Source of the DNA: JABFRG01 sp038210445
Lineage (GTDB): Bacteria > Myxococcota_A > Polyangia > Polyangiales > Polyangiaceae
DNA length: 64,000 nucleotides
Direction: 5' to 3'
Assembly (NCBI GenBank): GCA_038210445.1
Contig: JBBQWQ010000044.1
Span: 1 to 64,000, forward strand
In this document: one piece after another, positions 62,497-64,000 of the stretch
Layout: every line of letters starts with the position of its first letter
Numbering within the stretch: the stretch's first letter is position 1
Program-made: the position numbers and the translations under genes
Notes under the pieces: model-generated
What the model was told of the DNA's origin: nothing
The model's database searches: none
The model's input: the letters and a program-made list of their open reading frames with translations, nothing else

Positions 62497-63492
62497 ATGC
62501 GAGCGCCTTTCTTCTCCGCGGTCCTCGGGGCCTTGGCTCTTTGTATTGCTGCCGGTCCCGGTTGCTCCGATCGCAAGGCCGAGGTGCCGCCCAACGGCAC
62601 GCCCGACGACGGCGGCCTCCTTCCCGAGGACGACGCCAGCCTTCCGCCCCCTCCCAAAGGGCAGGTGGCCATCGCCGCCTACAACGTGCGAGCCTTCTTC
62701 GACACGGTTTGTGACACCGGCGCCTGCGGGCCTTCCGACTTCGAGCAAGCGCCTACGCCCGCGCAGTTCAAGACCAAGGCCGACGGCATCGCGAGCGGCA
62801 TCAAGCGCCTCAACGCCGACGTGGTGCTCCTCGAAGAGGTGGAAAATCAGACGTGCCTCGACGCGCTGAAAACGCGGCTCCCCCAGTACCCGTCGGCGCA
62901 CATCGGCGAGACGAACTTCAAGGGGTCGGTCGACGTGGCCATCATGGCGAAGGACCCCATCAAGGCGGTGAAGACCCACCGGCAAGATCAGATCACCCTA
63001 CCCAACGGCCAGAAAGATCGCTTCACGCGCGAGTTCCTCGAGATCGATCTCGAGCACGACGGCGTGCCGTATACGGTCTTCGGCGCGCACTTCAAGTCGA
63101 AAGCCAACGACGACCCCAACCTGCGGCTGGGCGAGGCGCAGGCGGCGCGGCTCATCGTGCTGGCGCGAGCCAAGGCCGAGCCTGCGCGGCTCGTCGTCAT
63201 GGGCGGCGATCTCAACGACTCCCCCGGCTCGCCGCCCATCAACGCGCTCGAAGTGAAGAGCGCCGACGGGCAGCTGATACGGGTGGAAACGCGCGATCTC
63301 TCGGCGGCCGAGCAGGTGAGCTATTTCGGCGGCAGCTTCACTTCGGCCATCGATCACCTGCTCATCCCGGCGCCCATCGTCGAGTACCACGTGAAGGGCA
63401 CCACCCGCATCGTGGGTGATTCGTCGAACCGTGGCCTGGGCGGCTCCGACCACGCGGCCATCATCGCGAATTTTCGCTTCGCGACGCCCTGA
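62497..63492 (+). CDS. endonuclease/exonuclease/phosphatase-family lipoprotein
   Basis: A 331-residue exported protein of the EEP superfamily. The ATG at 62497 gives a lipoprotein signal ending CIAAGPGC. After an acidic/Pro linker the EEP fold begins: VAIAAYNVRAFFDTVC, the metal Glu in VVLLEEVENQ, FGAHFKSKAND, the conserved GGDLNDSPGSPP and the terminal GSDHAAIIANF with the catalytic Asp-His. All key residues are present. Substrates of family members include DNA, phospholipids and inositol phosphates; a surface-anchored nuclease or phosphatase is likely. Four Cys near residues 70-120 might form disulfides. Confidence 0.88.
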   Translation: MRAPFFSAVLGALALCIAAGPGCSDRKAEVPPNGTPDDGGLLPEDDASLPPPPKGQVAIAAYNVRAFFDTVCDTGACGPSDFEQAPTPAQFKTKADGIASGIKRLNADVVLLEEVENQTCLDALKTRLPQYPSAHIGETNFKGSVDVAIMAKDPIKAVKTHRQDQITLPNGQKDRFTREFLEIDLEHDGVPYTVFGAHFKSKANDDPNLRLGEAQAARLIVLARAKAEPARLVVMGGDLNDSPGSPPINALEVKSADGQLIRVETRDLSAAEQVSYFGGSFTSAIDHLLIPAPIVEYHVKGTTRIVGDSSNRGLGGSDHAAIIANFRFATP

Positions 63493-63496
63493 GGGC

Positions 63497-64000
63497 TCAC
63501 TTCATGGGCTTGCAGATCAGGCGCTCGTACCCGATGCGCTTCACGTTTTGGAGCATCTGGTCGGCGTCGCCGGCGTCGACGGTGCCGCCGGCGGTCTTGG
63601 CGCTCACCCACGAGATGCCCACGTACTGCGCCAGCGGCCTGCCGGGGCCTGCGGTGAGCGCGTAGCCCGACGACGACGGCAGCACGCCATCGTCGGCGCC
63701 CTTGTCGATAGTGAACGAGATGCGCGTCTTGTGGACGCGCGCCGAGGCGATCACCTTGGCGAAGGCGAAGCCCTCGGCCGGCTGCGCGCCCTCCTTGACC
63801 GACTTGCTATCGAAGAGCTCCGGCCTCGCGCCGCCGCGGGGGCAGGTGCGCGTGGTCACGAGGCGGGCTTTGGTCGACGCCTTGGCCCGCAGATCGTCGC
63901 TGCTGCGGAATAGGGTGCGGGCGAACGAATGCGTCTCGTCGATGCGGTCGATGGTGAACTCGCTCCCGGGAGCCTTTTCGCCGTCTTTCAGAAAGAAGCC
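63497..64000 (-). CDS. partial gene at right edge, function unknown
   Basis: The minus-strand frame stays open from the window edge at 64000 to the stop at 63497, at least 167 codons, so the N-terminus lies outside. The visible part starts GFFLKDGEKAPGSEFTIDRI and continues SFARTLFRSSDDLRAKASTK, then ARLVTTRTCPRGGARPELFD. It ends with a beta-rich region (VHKTRISFTIDKGADDGVL) and ERLICKPMK. No family is recognised. It converges with the EEP gene, with 4 bases between stops. A GTG at 63859 is not the start, because the frame upstream is equally gene-like. Confidence 0.7.
   Translation of the reverse strand, partial: GFFLKDGEKAPGSEFTIDRIDETHSFARTLFRSSDDLRAKASTKARLVTTRTCPRGGARPELFDSKSVKEGAQPAEGFAFAKVIASARVHKTRISFTIDKGADDGVLPSSSGYALTAGPGRPLAQYVGISWVSAKTAGGTVDAGDADQMLQNVKRIGYERLICKPMK

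Overview
The window is about 64 kb of chromosomal DNA from a high-GC Gram-negative bacterium, most likely a myxobacterium of the order Polyangiales. This is inference from several signs: strong G/C bias at third codon positions, a Hanks-type kinase with the HRDVSPQN catalytic loop, many lipoproteins of unknown function, an AgmX/GltJ-like C-terminal domain, Pro/Ala-rich linkers, a DnaJ/TPR fusion, and two ECF sigma/anti-sigma pairs. I found no mobile element, prophage, CRISPR array or rRNA. Coding density is very high, with many ATGA, GTGA and TTGA stop/start overlaps. Only one gap exceeds 300 bases (52708-53012).

Layout, left to right. 0.2-7.2 kb: membrane-anchored Ser/Thr kinase, tiny TM2-like membrane protein, mutY, then TolC-like channel, TetR regulator, ferritin-like metal-dependent hydrolase and short-chain dehydrogenase. 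7.2-17.4 kb: a 10-kb block read entirely on the minus strand. It runs from an ECF sigma factor through its anti-sigma factor, two exported proteins, a lipid A-type acyltransferase, a DnaJ/TPR fusion, a DnaK paralogue and two TPR-type proteins to a second TolC-like channel; it looks like an envelope-maintenance unit. 17.6-21.0 kb: an M16 protease pair and a small cytosolic protein. 21.6-24.1 kb: rpsP-khpA-rimM-trmD plus a second SPOUT methyltransferase. 24.1-28.6 kb: tRNA-modification and repair genes (TrmN6-like, queG, nth), meaB and small proteins. A tRNA-Lys gene lies at 28.66 kb.

28.8-38.8 kb: lipoproteins, a pseudokinase/GYF-like/TonB-like fusion, a DEAD-box helicase, a polyprenyl synthase with a GbsR-type regulator, an outer-membrane protein, an M48 metallopeptidase lipoprotein and a His-rich Spy-like protein with its own promoter and terminator. 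38.9-41.6 kb: haloalkane dehalogenase, TetR regulator and an alpha/beta hydrolase with a 21-bp operator-like palindrome at its start. 41.6-48.0 kb: larE, then an imuA-imuB-dnaE2 mutagenesis cassette with an SOS-box-like site touching the first start codon. 48.1-53.3 kb: diguanylate cyclase, smc, FmdB-type zinc ribbon. 53.4-57.4 kb: a P-protein-like fusion with degenerate active sites and the second ECF sigma/anti-sigma pair. 57.5-64.0 kb: lipoprotein, aroA, cmk, a radical SAM/TPR protein, an exported endonuclease-like lipoprotein and a partial gene at the right edge.

The most interesting signals are: promoter/operator elements placed so close to start codons that leaderless or near-leaderless transcripts are predicted (5420, 40682, 42544); the P-protein lacking the usual catalytic motifs; the pseudokinase fusion; a secreted Tudor-knot-like domain; the same 11-base sigma/anti-sigma junction at two loci 39 kb apart; and an outer-membrane gene whose signal peptide has no in-frame standard start codon before it.
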